Shown: one piece after another, positions 48,145-60,132 of the stretch
Layout of the letters: each line of letters begins with the position of its first letter
Numbering within the stretch: position 1 is the stretch's first letter
DNA from: Atriophallophorus winterbourni
Lineage: Eukaryota > Platyhelminthes > Trematoda > Plagiorchiida > Microphallidae
DNA: 64,000 nucleotides
NCBI GenBank assembly: GCA_013407085.1
Contig: JACCGJ010016202.1
Coordinates: 1-64,000, forward strand
Direction: 5' to 3'
Notes under the pieces: generated by a model
The model's database searches: none
Told to the model about the DNA's origin: nothing
Seen by the model: only the letters and a program-made list of their open reading frames with translations
Made by a program: the position numbers and the translations under genes

Positions 48145-48505
48145 TTACTGCTCATGCGCGGGCTGATTGTGTGAGTAGTTTGTAAATAGTTTCTCAACGT
48201 TTTCTAGCCAATCATGTTTATGGTGATACTTTCCTCTAGGTGGTCTGGCATATCTTCGTCTATTCCTTGGGTTTCTCGATTGTTTGGCGTTTGCTGAAAA
48301 CTAAAATGTTCTCGTGAAATATTGTCTTAGAATTCACTTTTCTTCATTTTATCAGAGCGGAAAACGAATTATCTCACAGGAAAATTATCATTAACTTACC
48401 TACCATATGATCGTCTATCAAATTGTCAAGTTTCCAGAACAACCAACAAATTTCGATCGGTTCTAATTCTATATCACCCTGGAACAAATTTCCGAAAATG
48501 CTCAT
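48145..48505 (-). CDS. complete small two-exon gene, 84-residue basic-tailed protein, unrecognised
   Basis: Exon 1 (48505-48400) starts at ATG in a fair context (ACAAAATGAG) and ends at a perfect GGTAG|GTAAGT donor. Exon 2 (48293-48145) follows a strong acceptor (TTTAGTTTTCAG) and ends at TAA. The 106-bp intron joins in phase 1. The N-terminal half is acidic and hydrophobic (MSIFGNLFQGDIELEPIEI, then WLFWKLDNLIDDHMV). The C-terminal half has a very basic patch (SRNPRNRRRYARPPRGKYHH) then KHDWLENVEKLF. The basic patch suggests nucleic-acid or ribosome binding, but this is inference. No paralogue or known family is recognised. Confidence 0.72.
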
Positions 48506-48509
48506 TTTG

Positions 48510-48970
48510 TAACAGTACAAAACTGATCCACTCCGTGGTTCCAGTGGTCAAACTAATCACTCAATTGGTTCGCTCACACGAACTTTGCTATTATTTGCTT
48601 GAAGAAAATCGATTTTTATTTCGTCAACGATTTATCGATTAGTACCAGCTGATTCATACAATTTTTGGAGCTTTGTTGTTATCGTAATTAGCCTCATAAG
48701 AGCAAAACAAACTAAAAATGTTGATCCAGTTAAGTCAATCACTTTGAAGTGATATTTGATTCAGATTTGGTAGATGCGACAACTATGACAAATAAATAAA
48801 GACGCAAGTTAATGTTTCACCGTATAATTTGAAGGGCAATATGATATGGATAATTGTAAAATCGATAACTTTAGTCATGGGGTATGAGCTGCAAGCAAGA
48901 TAAGTAACTTCACCAACGCATTATACCACCCGGAATAAGTTATATGATACCGTGAAAGACAACACATTTT

Positions 48971-49009
<39 letters not shown>

Positions 49010-50130
49010 GCCAGGGTCGTCCTTGAAACAATATCGGCTGAACCGAACAACTGACTGAGATTATCGAGCCCAAAATAAAGCGGTTCAGTAAGCTTCTTAC
49101 GCATAAGGCGAAAATTAGATTGAAGAATATTAGTTTCGGTATTTCACATCAAGATCTCCAATACACGCGAAAGTAAACTGAAACATGAACCACGAAAGTG
49201 ATTTATTTGACGTATTAAACGGGAATCAATGTCATGTCACACTTTTTAAACTGGTTCGCTCTATAGTGGACCCAAAAGTTTAGTTTAAATATATTTTGAT
49301 GGCTATTGCTCCAGCCGTACTGCAGCTAAGTCTTTGTGATAGGTTTTGAGGAAACGCGTAAATTACAGAGAACGCATCCTCAGTTTTCACCGAGTAGCCG
49401 TGTCGACCAAGTGGGCTACGATCGAACTATTCAGCTTTAGGGAAGTGTTGTTTAGCAACCAACTAAGGCTATGTTCAGACATTAGATTTCTCAGTTTCTT
49501 TATCGTACGGCAAGTGTAACCCGCGCTTTACGAGCATGGAAATTGGCAAAGGGACAATTAGCATTTCTGACGAGGTAGCCAGCAGATTAGCGATTTGTTG
49601 CTGAAAGTTAACCGCTCAAATAATGACTTTTTCTTACAAATATGGAAAGTTTTATCAAATTTGTGGTAACGAATGGTCGCATGCACGTGAATAGTCTGCT
49701 GGGTGCCCTAGATGAAATCATTACCTAGTCTGAAAAGTGATGTTTGTTTTGGAATCGGGAATATGTGCTGCACTTGTATTTACTCATCTGCGGAGCGACC
49801 GGCGTGCATCTATGTGCAAACATTTCCAGCTATCTTTTGACAAATCTACATGCCTTAGTAGAGAATAACTTATCAAGTGTGTACTCATCACCACTTCCAA
49901 TAATGTAACATGGACTTATAATGTTTATTCTATACTCATCAAAGTACGAACGTTTTCATTTTAGGAGTTTTAGCTTCGCTCTTAAAGCGTTCAACCTGGT
50001 TTCTTAATTTCTTTTGTATGAAACACTAAAATAAATCTTTATTCGAATATTTTCAAATGAAGCATGTTCATTCAAAATTCTAAAATAATTAGTAAAATTT
50101 TCACGTATACTTCCCACCTACTGTTCTACA
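48510..50130. other. intergenic DNA with a microsatellite
   Basis: Holds the (AT)17 tract at 48973-49006. GC is higher at 49300-49620, but no open frame there has support. The upstream exons of the gene at 50133 may lie here. Confidence 0.3.
48973..49006. repeat. AT dinucleotide microsatellite
   Basis: Seventeen uninterrupted AT units. Confidence 0.95.
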
Positions 50131-50132
50131 AG

Positions 50133-53100
50133 TTGATCATATGTCAAGTTCGATCAGAAAATCGGACAAAATATACTTTTCGTTTCGCGGGCCATTTATT
50201 CGATTTGCCTTTATCAAAGGAATTTGTCATTGAACAAGTAAGGTAGAAGTTACCTCAATAATGTTGTATGTCTAATATCCGATTCCTATTTTTTGATTGA
50301 TATGTACCGATTTATTTTACATGTAAGTCTAAGAATGAAATATACTACCATTTCCGATTTAACATATTTTCTCCTGGTGATCATTTATTAACTCAGAATT
50401 TGTTGTACTTAATTGTGTGTCCTATATCCAATTAAACAATATCCGTTATTTCATGCACATCGGAATGTTCGAAAAAGACTCTGTACATATTTTTTATTAA
50501 AATCGTCCTAAAAGTCTTTTTAGCACATGTTGGTAGCAGTAACTCCAGCAAACGCCTTGTGTTCTTTCCGCAAATTATTCAGAAGTTTGGATATACAAAA
50601 TCTTCCCAGAATCGCTGCACCGAAAGCATTAGGTTTTGACATGCCAAATGCTGTTAGGTTTAACCTGTCGCAATGCGCTCCCTCTCCTTAAATATACCCG
50701 GAGTATCGCGACAGACTTTTGCTTCGCCCTATTTAGCCGCTGACACCATTAAGAAGGTGGTCTTGTCGTTGCCTTGATTAGACCGAAATGAATAAGCGCA
50801 CAAGATGAGCAATTGAGGGCATGTTAAAGTTTTGACAATAATTATGTTAATATTATTCTTTGAATTTGCAGAGCTGTAGCAGCGATTGAATCACCTAGAG
50901 AGTTCCTCGTTGTGATATTGGTGTTCAATCTTGAATAAAGTGATTTGAAATTTCGCTAAACCATAAGCTTTATAGCAATCGATTGGAATGTGTTTGGGAC
51001 CGATCGTGTATTCATAATGCAATGAAATTTGATTGCAATCGGTTAGATTCAGAAGTGTAACGTTACCAAAAATCTACTCTAACCGATTGCACTCAGATTT
51101 CCTTGTATAAGCAATATAATTGTCAGAATTGTTTGATATTTGTTGGATTCCTGGATTTTAAATCGGTATGCTCATTTACATTTTCGCAAAGATACTTTGG
51201 GTTCCGTTCGACACTTTTAAGAATAAGTCGTTTTTTATTTTCACACAATCGCGGTGAGATGATTCCTAGCTTACAGATGATGATGATGATGCATACACGT
51301 TGTGGGTCTCATGAACAGCCCAGATCTCTATCTTGGTAACCAAAACTTTTAGTTCTTTTTGGATAAAGAAAGGCAGGTATCTCCCTTCACATTCATACAT
51401 TTCTTGAGTGATCCGTAAATCAATAATCATATAATGTTTGAAAACACGGCAACAAAATTTGCATTTTACAATAATCGAAATCTTACTATTCGTCTGAATT
51501 TTTCTAATCGCATTATCTTTCGGATACTAGCTAAATAATAAAATCAATCGACGAATCCTTAAAGAATGTTTTGATTTGAACCGCTATGCTTGAGTAATCC
51601 GCGATCTGAGGGTGAGCATAAAGATGATTTTCTTAAAATCCTCTGTGTTGTTTAACAGTCAAACCCGAAACACTCGAGCAACGATTTTCATTTGTACAGT
51701 AACTATCATGTAACATATCAAGGATGAGCATAGTGAAAATGCTGATTCATTCTCCAAAGCTATTATACTGAGTATGTCCACGAAGCTGTTTGGGTCATTT
51801 CTAGAGAAGTGAACTTGGTCATATCCAGAAGGATAAGCTCAATGGGGCGAGAAATCAAAGTCGACCATCTGATTGGCCTCACTTGCTGTACATGGTCGTT
51901 TTTCAAAAAGACATGAAAACTATTATTATTGGTGATTCGAGGACTGCTCATTTCGAAAACTCTGTACTAAAGTGTCAACTTCAATGCGGAAAAAGCAGGT
52001 GTGGCTTTCAACAACGGAATGGTGATCGAACCGAACGTCATTATGATTTTGATACGGATATCCATGTTGAACTTTCAACGAAATAAAGCAAGCTCATGCT
52101 TAAGTGATCTGATACTTTCCATCGGCTGATATCAGTATATTCTGTGTATAGGCAGCATATAGCACGAAGGCTGCTGAACCAATGACAGTGGACAACTTTA
52201 ACCTAGACCGTGTTCTTCGTACTTGATAGAACTGTTGACCTGGTTGGTCCGCATGGTCTGTTACTCAATCGATCTGCTAGCCATTGGCCTTACATTTGAA
52301 CAGTACTCAGTGTAAAGAGTTGTTTTTGAAAAGCATGGCGGATCACCATTGTGAAATGTGATAAATGTGAAATGTGAAGTCAAAATGCAAGTAATATCCG
52401 ATCCGGCAAGAAAGGTTAGCTTATTGTATTGCCAAATCACTCCGGGATCTGGTTAGAACATTTGAAAATTAATATTCAGTTTATTATTGTTGATTTTTTT
52501 CTAAATTTAGTTATGGAAAAAGCAGAAAGAAAGGAAACGGCGCAATCGCATATCGGAGCAGATTTTGGAACTAAACAGCTTGATTAAAGCAATGTTGGGA
52601 CAAGAGGTACCTATAAAATTCCATGAAGGAATGAGTATAATCTTTAATTCTTTTCAATGTTGCAGCTTAATGTGGAACAAAACCAACAAGCTATCCTTGG
52701 CAGCTGTGTGAATCTTTTCGAATTTGCATCTGAACAGATTAAAATACACTCGGGTAATATACATGGATAAAACTGACGCATTATTGAATATTTTTTTCAA
52801 AAGTCAAAAGCCCCATTTTCGAAATTTAATTTCAGAGTTGAAAATGAAAATGCGACACTTGGTTCGGGAAAATAATCCAAAATTTTGTGCAAAGATTTTT
52901 GGGTCAATGAAAAATCTACAAAACCAAGCTCAACCGCGCCAGTTGACCAGTCCTTCGCACAAAGTGAACATCCACAGCGCTATGTCACTTTCCAATTGTA
53001 TTCAGTCAACTCCGTTGAGACCAGCTCGATGCGCCGGGTTTCTTTGCAATGAACCGCGCTCGAATCTGGAACATACGCCATACCAGATCAGAAGCGAGTT

Positions 53101-53299
53101 GAAAACTCCAATTTGTTTTAACCCAAGCTTGGACGATCCATCTGGAAATACCCCCGAACGTGCATGGGAAAATGCATGTCCGCATAATTATAAAATAAAG
53201 ACAATGGCGAACAGTTCGCCAAGTATTCGCGCTTCAATCCATCCTGATGGTCACACGAAACCTTCAATTCACAACCAACTATGGCGCCCCTATGTCTGA
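50133..53299 (+). CDS. 3' part of a gene with a bHLH-like DNA-binding region
   Basis: Exons: 50133-50237, 52511-52606, 52666-52753 and 52836-53299. Each has good splice sites (ACTGTTCTACAAG / CAA|GTAAGG; TTTTTTTCTAAATTTAG / GAG|GTACCT; TTTTCAATGTTGCAG / CGG|GTAATA; AATTTAATTTCAG) and phases agree; introns 2 and 3 are 59 and 82 bp. The middle exons read KKQKERKRRNRISEQILELN then QNQQAILGSCVNLFEFASEQ. The E-R-K-R-R-N-R-I basic region, helix 1 and an A-I-L helix 2 resemble bHLH factors, though the usual H5/N6 are absent. The tail (~150 residues) is Pro/Ser-rich. Inclusion of exon 50133 rests on phase 0 only; exons between may be missed and the 5' end is not found. AATAAA at 53353. Confidence 0.6.
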
Positions 53300-53352
53300 T
53301 AAAACATTAGCATTTTAAGCCAATTTAATATATTATTTTATTCGTTAATATC

Positions 53353-53358
53353 AATAAA
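53353..53358 (+). terminator. poly(A) signal AATAAA
   Basis: Canonical hexamer 54 bases after the TGA of the bHLH-like gene. Confidence 0.55.
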
Positions 53359-53527
53359 ATGTGTGAGTAAACTGTCCACTTTGTTTTTGTGGTGTAATAT
53401 ACCTTATTACAACCCTTATTTTGATAAGAGTAATAAGAAATAAAATGAAAATTTAAGGGGAATCTTCATTTTAATCATCACGTCAAAAATAGCAGCTCTG
53501 TGTATATGAGAAAAATAATCTTGAAGA

Positions 53528-53812
53528 TGTTGTTGTTGTTGGCCTCCTTCGGTCGATGTCGACCATGGATGTACATCACAATTGCATGAATTTTTATGTT
53601 CTACAGCTTTTTGAATGACTAAACAGTCCGATTCGCAGCGCTGGCAACGAAAGTCAGAACTCGGTTGTATGGCCTCAGTTGCACGCCTGGCGGCGTGATC
53701 TGCGTTCAGCAGCCAAGAGCTGTATCTGCTCCTCCCCAGCTTGCAGACGACCTTTTACACAATGCCTCACATGTGAGCGGTCAAGAGCAAGTTCTTCCCA
53801 ACTCGGCGGCTA
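53528..53812 (-). mobile_element. RTE-like retrotransposon 3' tail fragment
   Basis: Very close to the 39.93-40.21 kb copy. On the plus strand it starts TTGTTGTTGGCCTCCTTCGG, then TCGACCATGGATGTACATCA, and includes CAGCAGCCAAGAGCTGTAT. It lacks about 17 bp after CAGTCCGATTC relative to that copy. It stops at an abrupt 5' truncation near 53812. Confidence 0.8.
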
Positions 53813-53814
53813 GA

Positions 53815-56465
53815 CATTTACTCGTAAATTAACCGTACACTTAATTCTACTCTGTTGAAATGCAATCAATGAGAGCTTCATACTCTGTTAGATTCGACTT
53901 GATTTGATTTATCCCTGCTTATTCATGTACTGTCCATCACATGGTTAATTGTACTTCTCCCCGGGAGTCCGGGTTCCGTGTTCCATAATTTGCTCGATTT
54001 TTCGTATATCGCTCACGTTATCAATGATTGTTAAATGATAAAATGTATGCAATGTTATATTAGAGAGAGAAATAAACGCTTTAGTTGCTGTATTTTGTTG
54101 ATTCAGTAATGATATTTATTTAAAAAGCAGTTTTGTTGTACCGTTTGTAATTGAAAATTTGTCAATGTTGCGATATCCCACTTAACACAAAACAAAAAAG
54201 CTTTTTGAAGAGTTTCCAAATTTATTCCATCATAAAATTAACTAATTAACTACTAGAAGAGCGTGTTACGCTGCTTGGATGAATCACAACGCTTGCAGTT
54301 CCAAATATAAGATGGTGCCTACTTGATTATAATTATCAATTTAGCAAATAATCGTTTTTTTCCAAAGACCACAATACCAGCCGTTTATAAAAGAGCATAT
54401 CCTCTGTAGTGAGTGGTTGTATTCATGGAAGTTCTGTCGTTAGAACATTAGGGAAATAAAAACGAGGTGTCTTATTTCGCAAGTAATACAAACGTGTCAA
54501 AGAATCTATCATATTTTTACACGAGATTTTTCATAATTGAGTGAAAATCCTAAGGTATTTATGATATGTTGATTTAGTTGATGAGTTTTCTAAAGATTTT
54601 AAATCATGTGTCGCTTTGTACCAGTTGTATAGCGTGAGGTTATGGTAATACGCTCGCGCCGAAATTTGAACGTAGACAGCTCGTAATATTCAAAGTTCAT
54701 GGAACGCGTAAGATTCAAAGCTATGATTTAAGTACCCACACTGATTTGAGCGTACTCAGAACTGTACATTATGTTTGACTCCTATTTGGGTGGTAGCTTA
54801 GGTAAATATCTAAAACAAACTGGTGCTTTGGTCGCGGGGAGAATCAAGGTACTGATGTATGAGTAATGAGTAACAATGTTGTCAGGCACAAATGGGCCCT
54901 TCCAACTTTGCTCGCTTGAATAAAGAAGCAGCAGACACATCCGATTTTTAAGTGGAGGGTATTAATTGCACGGACTTTTCAGTAGAGAAATTTCATCGAA
55001 TATCCTTAGATTGTCGGTTTATTTGATAGCTTAGCAATATTGTGCTCTATCATCATTCACCCGAGAATGTATGACTCTGTGCTGATTCAGTTGTAAAGAC
55101 GTGATATTTATACACTGCGTGATACTCAAGAAACGTACCGTGTTAGCCACATCGGCTATAGTGAACAAATGGCCAGTATTAAATATAACTGAATGTGAAA
55201 TTCCGTGGATACGTTTGCTCAGATCCGGCGCACCCCAGAAAGGTGGTTCAATTTGCAGTCCACGAAATCAGTAAACTTCAAATAGGTTTCAAGTATGTTC
55301 ATAGTTCTCATCGTGGTTTTCATTAACAGATATGAGTTCGGCTTAAATTTTCGGTCACGCGTGGCATTTCCAAGTAACATGTGTTAATGAATATGAAACT
55401 GTCATGTTGAACATTTAAATTATGCCATTAACGCGAATTCTATCAATGAAACGTGTCTTGTTATGTCTTAGAGTCCAAGTTTTTACGTTATGAAAAGTGC
55501 TACAATGAATGTATGTTTTTGTTGCGATTGTTGGGGCTTGCTTTGAAATTCGTTTCGCACCGCCTAGTAGAAAGAGAAATTTTTGCAAGGCTACATGGAT
55601 AAAAACAGACAGCCAAGCGGTGAATAAGTGAATCAGCTCACTGTAACGAAAGTGTTACCCGCGTTTGTAGTTTCGGCGTACCTCACGGGGTTCTAAACAA
55701 CAAAATGAGCATGAGAGTTCAATGAAAGCAGTTGTGCCCGATACACGTTTGTTATGACTCTTCAGTCTCTTCTTCTATTCTATCCCATTCAGTAGAAAAT
55801 GTTCCGAGCCTGTAGACAGGAGCTAGACTTGATGTCATAGACTACATCACATCTATTCTGCTAGATACTTTTCATAAGTTTGGATATTATCCAAATAAAC
55901 ACTTTGACGGTGATAATCCTGAGAACTCAACTATAATTCTGAAATGAAATGGAAATATCACGTACATGTAGTATGCAAGTTTTTATATGAAATGAATAAA
56001 TAATTCGCCTCGTTCTGTTTCCTAAGATCAGAGAGTTAGCATTCGGTTTTATTAAATTCGCTTTACTAGCGATCATTCTAAAACATTTATTTGAGTTAAT
56101 TCAGGGGACGCATTGTCAGCAACTGACATTAATGGTGCTCACAAACGAAAATAAAAACTTGAAAGTGTGAAAATCTTTTCTAAGTTCTAGGACATTTATT
56201 GGACATCATTTTTGAGATTTTTTCTTAATTTATACGCTTATGCTCTTACTAATAGTTAGAAACGATCATTTATGTGTGTTAGCCCTATCCGCATTCGCTA
56301 TTGCTCTGTTTCTGTGTTCAGTTCAGTACTCCAGCGAATTTCGAAGGCCAACTTATTTAAATCGATTGCATTTGATTGTGTTATCAGCTGATCTAATGGG
56401 GTCAGCCTGACATCAACTCACGACAATTGTTGCGAATTAAGCACGGTCTAGCTTGAGTAGATCGA
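53815..56465. other. intergenic DNA, no firm gene
   Basis: Moderately AT-rich. No open frame with splice support or homology was found. The promoter of the gene at 56469 should lie at its right end. Confidence 0.3.
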
Positions 56466-56468
56466 ACG

Positions 56469-56758
56469 ATGAGATCAATTGAAAACGGCGCCGATTCAGT
56501 GTTTCCCCATTTGCCATACTGCATTCACGTAATCCGATTCACTGATTCCAACAAAGGTTTCAGCCAGTTGTTAGGCGTTCACGTTGAGCTCGTGAGTGGT
56601 AAAAATTGTTTTTCACGTCATCAATGTTTCCAGTCAAACGAAATCTAAAGTTTTCGTCTTCGTCCGATGATGACAGAGAACCCGAAATTGGTGTGGAACG
56701 TAAATGGTTGAATCAGCGTAAGCGCAAGGAATCGATTTTACAAGTTGCTTATTCATGA
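56469..56758 (+). CDS. short gene (or gene start) with a 35-bp intron, unrecognised
   Basis: ATG at 56469 has an in-frame TGA five codons upstream, fixing the start. Exon 1 (56469-56598) reads MRSIENGADSVFPHLPYCIH and FTDSNKGFSQLLGVHVELVS. A 35-bp intron (GTAAAAATTG...TTTCCAG) leads in phase to exon 2 (56634-56758): KRNLKFSSSSDDDREPEIGV then ERKWLNQRKRKESILQ, stopping at TGA. The acidic Ser/Asp cluster followed by a Lys/Arg cluster suggests a nuclear protein (inference). A second strong donor, CAGC|GTAAGC at 56718, would end exon 2 early and link it to further exons downstream, so 84 residues may be a minimum. The family is unknown. Confidence 0.6.
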
Positions 56759-56888
56759 TTAGCTTGAACTGGTCGTTTTTCTCCGCGTTGACATGAAATA
56801 CTAAACTCTGAAAATCGTTTCCATGGTTTAAGGAGCGCTCTTCCTGACTATACATCTGACGACGTCAGCATCAAAAATAACCTTACAA

Positions 56889-57221
56889 TTATTCTCGAAA
56901 GGAACGTGTCCATTCAGATATTGACAAATAATTTAAGAATGCACTACGAGATGGTGCACTATCTGTTAATGTATGAACAAGTTCTTCTTGTTGCTTATTT
57001 ACTTTATCGGGACACTGATACCCGTAGGACCGTTGTTATTGTAATTTTACTTACTATGAATCTGTATTGACGATATGAATTCAGTAACTAGACAAAGGAT
57101 ATCAGACACAGTTATTCTCTCGACTATTGCCAGTAAACTTTTTTGAGGCTAGGTATGTCGAGAAAAGCTGATATACGAAACAACAGTGGAAATTTTACCT
57201 TGACCTGCTATAACCACTGTT
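56889..57221 (-). CDS. micro-exon gene end, three exons of 23, 33 and 74 nt
   Basis: Exon 57221-57199 (acceptor GAGTTTTCAACATTAG, donor AG|GTAAAA), exon 57087-57055 (acceptor GATATCCTTTGTCTAG, donor CATA|GTAAGT) and exon 56962-56889 (acceptor TTCATACATTAACAG) join without a phase conflict. Together they read TVVIAGQV, TEFISSIQIH, then SAPSRSAFLNYLSISEWTRS to TAA. Introns are about 111 and 92 bp. Upstream exons were not resolved. Flukes are known for genes built of symmetrical micro-exons; the 33-nt exon fits that style. No family is recognised. It converges tail-to-tail with the plus-strand gene ending at 56758. Confidence 0.45.
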
Positions 57222-57691
57222 CTAATGTTGAAAACTCGGTAGGGTTAAGTACATTTTAAAAATCAGATTTTTGCCCCTGTCTTGTTTATCTAATTTGCCG
57301 GAGTGCCCGCAAAATGCGAGGTGCAATGCAGACTCTCACTACTCCGAAGGCTTCAGTTAAACTTGTTTGACATGACAGCAGAATAAACCACGTCTATGTT
57401 TGTAATAAGTTATACCAGCGCGTTAAGGTGAAATAAATTCGGTCTATCCGTAGACTAAAATTTCATGAATTTAAGGAATTCTAGATCAAGCTCTCGGCAT
57501 TCAAACAACTTTGTGGCAGGAAATAGCCCGTAGGTCGATTTAAACCGAAGTTAGCCAAATGCTTCAGTTAGAAGATACATATGCAAGGAATATGTAGTGC
57601 ACTATATTCGATAGAAAAAACAATATTGTACAAAAATTTCTATATTTAGTAAACGGAGTTCAGTTTCATGAAGAAAGGTTTGCAATGAATT

Positions 57692-57959
57692 GTTTAGAGC
57701 AGGGTTATTGGTAACGTTTCGCTTTTGAACATAGAAGCTTCGTCAAACTAAGGGTGTCGCTACAAACTGGTTCAGGTTTAAATGGCATTTCATTGACCAA
57801 TCCTGAGTTCTCTAAGATAAACAGGCGAGATCAAGACAATTGATCACACCCATACATACTGCGCTAATCCCGAAATTGTTTAAACCTGAACCGACACCCT
57901 GGGCCTGACGAATCTTCTGTGTTCAGAAGTGAAACGTTACCAAAACCCCTGCTATAAAC
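57692..57959. mobile_element. foldback / MITE-like element with ~80-bp inverted repeats
   Basis: The left arm (57692-57782) and the reverse complement of the right arm (57875-57959) share GTTTAKAGCAGGG, TTGGTAACGTTTC, a CTTYTGAACAYAGAAG block, TTCGTCA, AGGGTGTCG and GGTTCAGGTTTAAA. Identity is roughly 75-80% by eye. The ~90-bp centre has no coding capacity. Target-site duplication is not clear. A related terminus (CAGAAGTGTAACGTTACCAA) occurs at 51050-51070. Confidence 0.75.
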
Positions 57960-57961
57960 GA

Positions 57962-58220
57962 TTCATTTCGTTTCATGCCTATGGATTCCCGATCGGTGTC
58001 GAATATTTTCAAATACCTTGTGAAGTTCAGTTTAGTTTAGATTTCAGTGTAGATCTTTGACACAGAGCATGTTGTTATATAAGTTTCCATTTGACCCGCT
58101 ACTCGTTAGTAGTTTAGGCGGAACGAAATTTGCTGCGTTCGGTTCCATGTTTCGATTATGTTAACTCAGTGATTGATTTCATCAACTCTTGATTTATTTT
58201 ACTTCTAATCTTGTGTTAAA
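57962..58220. other. spacer between the foldback element and a retrotransposon tail
   Basis: Nothing recognised. Confidence 0.3.
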
Positions 58221-58221
58221 A

Positions 58222-58330
58222 AGCCCTTTTTGGCCTACGTCCGTCAATTTGGACAATGGATGTACAAGTGCATGATTATTTCATAATCTACACCCTAAAT
58301 TTGCGTTCAAGTTTCTCCCAACGATACCCA
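58222..58330 (-). mobile_element. RTE-like retrotransposon 3' tail fragment
   Basis: TTGGCCTACGTCCGTCAATT...GGACAATGGATGTACA...GCATGATTATTTCATAATCT corresponds to the terminal ~100 bp of the 39.9-kb copy, strongly diverged. Confidence 0.6.
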
Positions 58331-58339
58331 GTACTCTTG

Positions 58340-60130
58340 GTGGATCGACGTCTACTTGGTGTTAAGATGTTAGCGCTTTGATGTTCGATTTTTCAAGTCC
58401 CCAATCTACTTTACAAACAATCATGATTATCCTGACTTGACTGATTATCCACCAGCGTAAGGAAGCGAAATAAACATAAGTAGCTTCATTAATTGACTAC
58501 ATATATTATTAAAGTAGGACATTTTCGTAGGCCCAAACTAATTCTGTTATCTTATCTTTAGTAATTATGTGTGGAATCTAGACCGATGAGTGAGATTCCC
58601 TCGACTTTATGATCCACGCACAAATATTTATCCATATGTAAAGGCAATTAGCGACAGTTTCTGTTGGCTAAACCAATGTAAACGAACAATGGCCTCGTAG
58701 TGCTTATCATTCTGTCAATATTTAAAGATCCTGCTCTTAAAACCGGAGGAGTGCAAATAGCCATAAATTGATCGCTGATTTGATGAGGTAGAGCGCGCAA
58801 ACGAGAAGATTACTAGTATTTCTACTCACCTGGTTGCTTATTAGTATTCGCTAATAATATCAGTTTCTAACTTAAACACAGATTGAATCAATTTACGACA
58901 ATCTGGTTATTTATTCCCTTGACGTTCACCACACATTGTAATGTTAGATGGTAAATACACCTAATGGCTCGTATCAGTGGATGTTGTATTATGGCTTAAT
59001 GCGGGCTATGTTTCGTGTCCACGAGGTGATTTGTGAGTTTTCCCTGTCAAATAAGGGCATTGCGATTTTATCCAATTGCACCCACCGCTTTGCTAATATC
59101 GAGGCGCGGATGGTGTTCATAAACTGGCAATGGTCTCTAGGTCAGTAATCTGACAATTATACCGTGGTATACAAAAAGTTACGACGTTATACACGTGTCA
59201 GCTTTAAAATGGGGAAATGTCTCACTCATATTAAAATGGTTGTTTGAAAAAATTACAAGTATGAGTGAATAATTTTTATCCGATTTTTCTTGTTCGCAAA
59301 TTTTATGACAGTCACGCTTAACTGTTACTCGACTAATTTTCTTCATTGTGAAATATATTGATTTCTGCGTTTTTCATTTAGAATACTTCGCTTCACAAAT
59401 ATTCAAGTCTTTGTGTTGCTCGAAACTTTCTGTTTTCGTGGACCAGTTTAACATCTTTTAGTGTTTCTTTCTCTTCTGTAACGAGTTCTTCATCCATTAT
59501 TCTCAATTAACTGAATAATGTATATACGTATACGCGTGATATATCGTTATGTCGTTTATTCCAGTAATAAATTTGGAGTTCACTGTCAGTCAAGGCCAAA
59601 TATTGCTAAGGTTTCCGGTTTTTACTTATCTGATATTTTCCCGAGAATCCTGTTATTTCACTTCTCAATTACCTGAAAGACTTTTTCACGGTGGCCACAT
59701 GGTTTTCCGGAACAAACGTATTCGTCACTTGTCTGATGTACACAATATTTGACTCTGAAATAATTCGTTTGTAGGTTGGAAAGAAATTTTTAGCATTCAA
59801 AATGTACATTATGTTTCATAATCACAAAGAGCAAAACTTAACTTCATCCAGGCAATAAAATTAGCTGTTGGACCGTAATTGCATATCGGTTACATCCGAT
59901 TAATTTAAACAAATGGACTGTGATTTTCCGAAACGTAATAACCTATTTGTCGATTGGTTATCATGAATAAACTGGCAAATGGATGAGAATGCCTTGCAAC
60001 TTGTCTTGTTGGTGATGCCACTTCTCCAGTAATGTTCGTGTGAATGCAGCCGACGAAAATCATCGGGCATATAGGTGACAGTTACCTCATGCAAAAATAG
60101 ATAGCAAATTCGAATAAAGGTTCGCACATA
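58340..60130. other. AT-rich intergenic DNA
   Basis: Frames at 58948-59148, 59549-59752 (plus) and 59900-60136 (minus) are unsupported by splice sites or homology. Confidence 0.3.
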
Positions 60131-60132
60131 TC

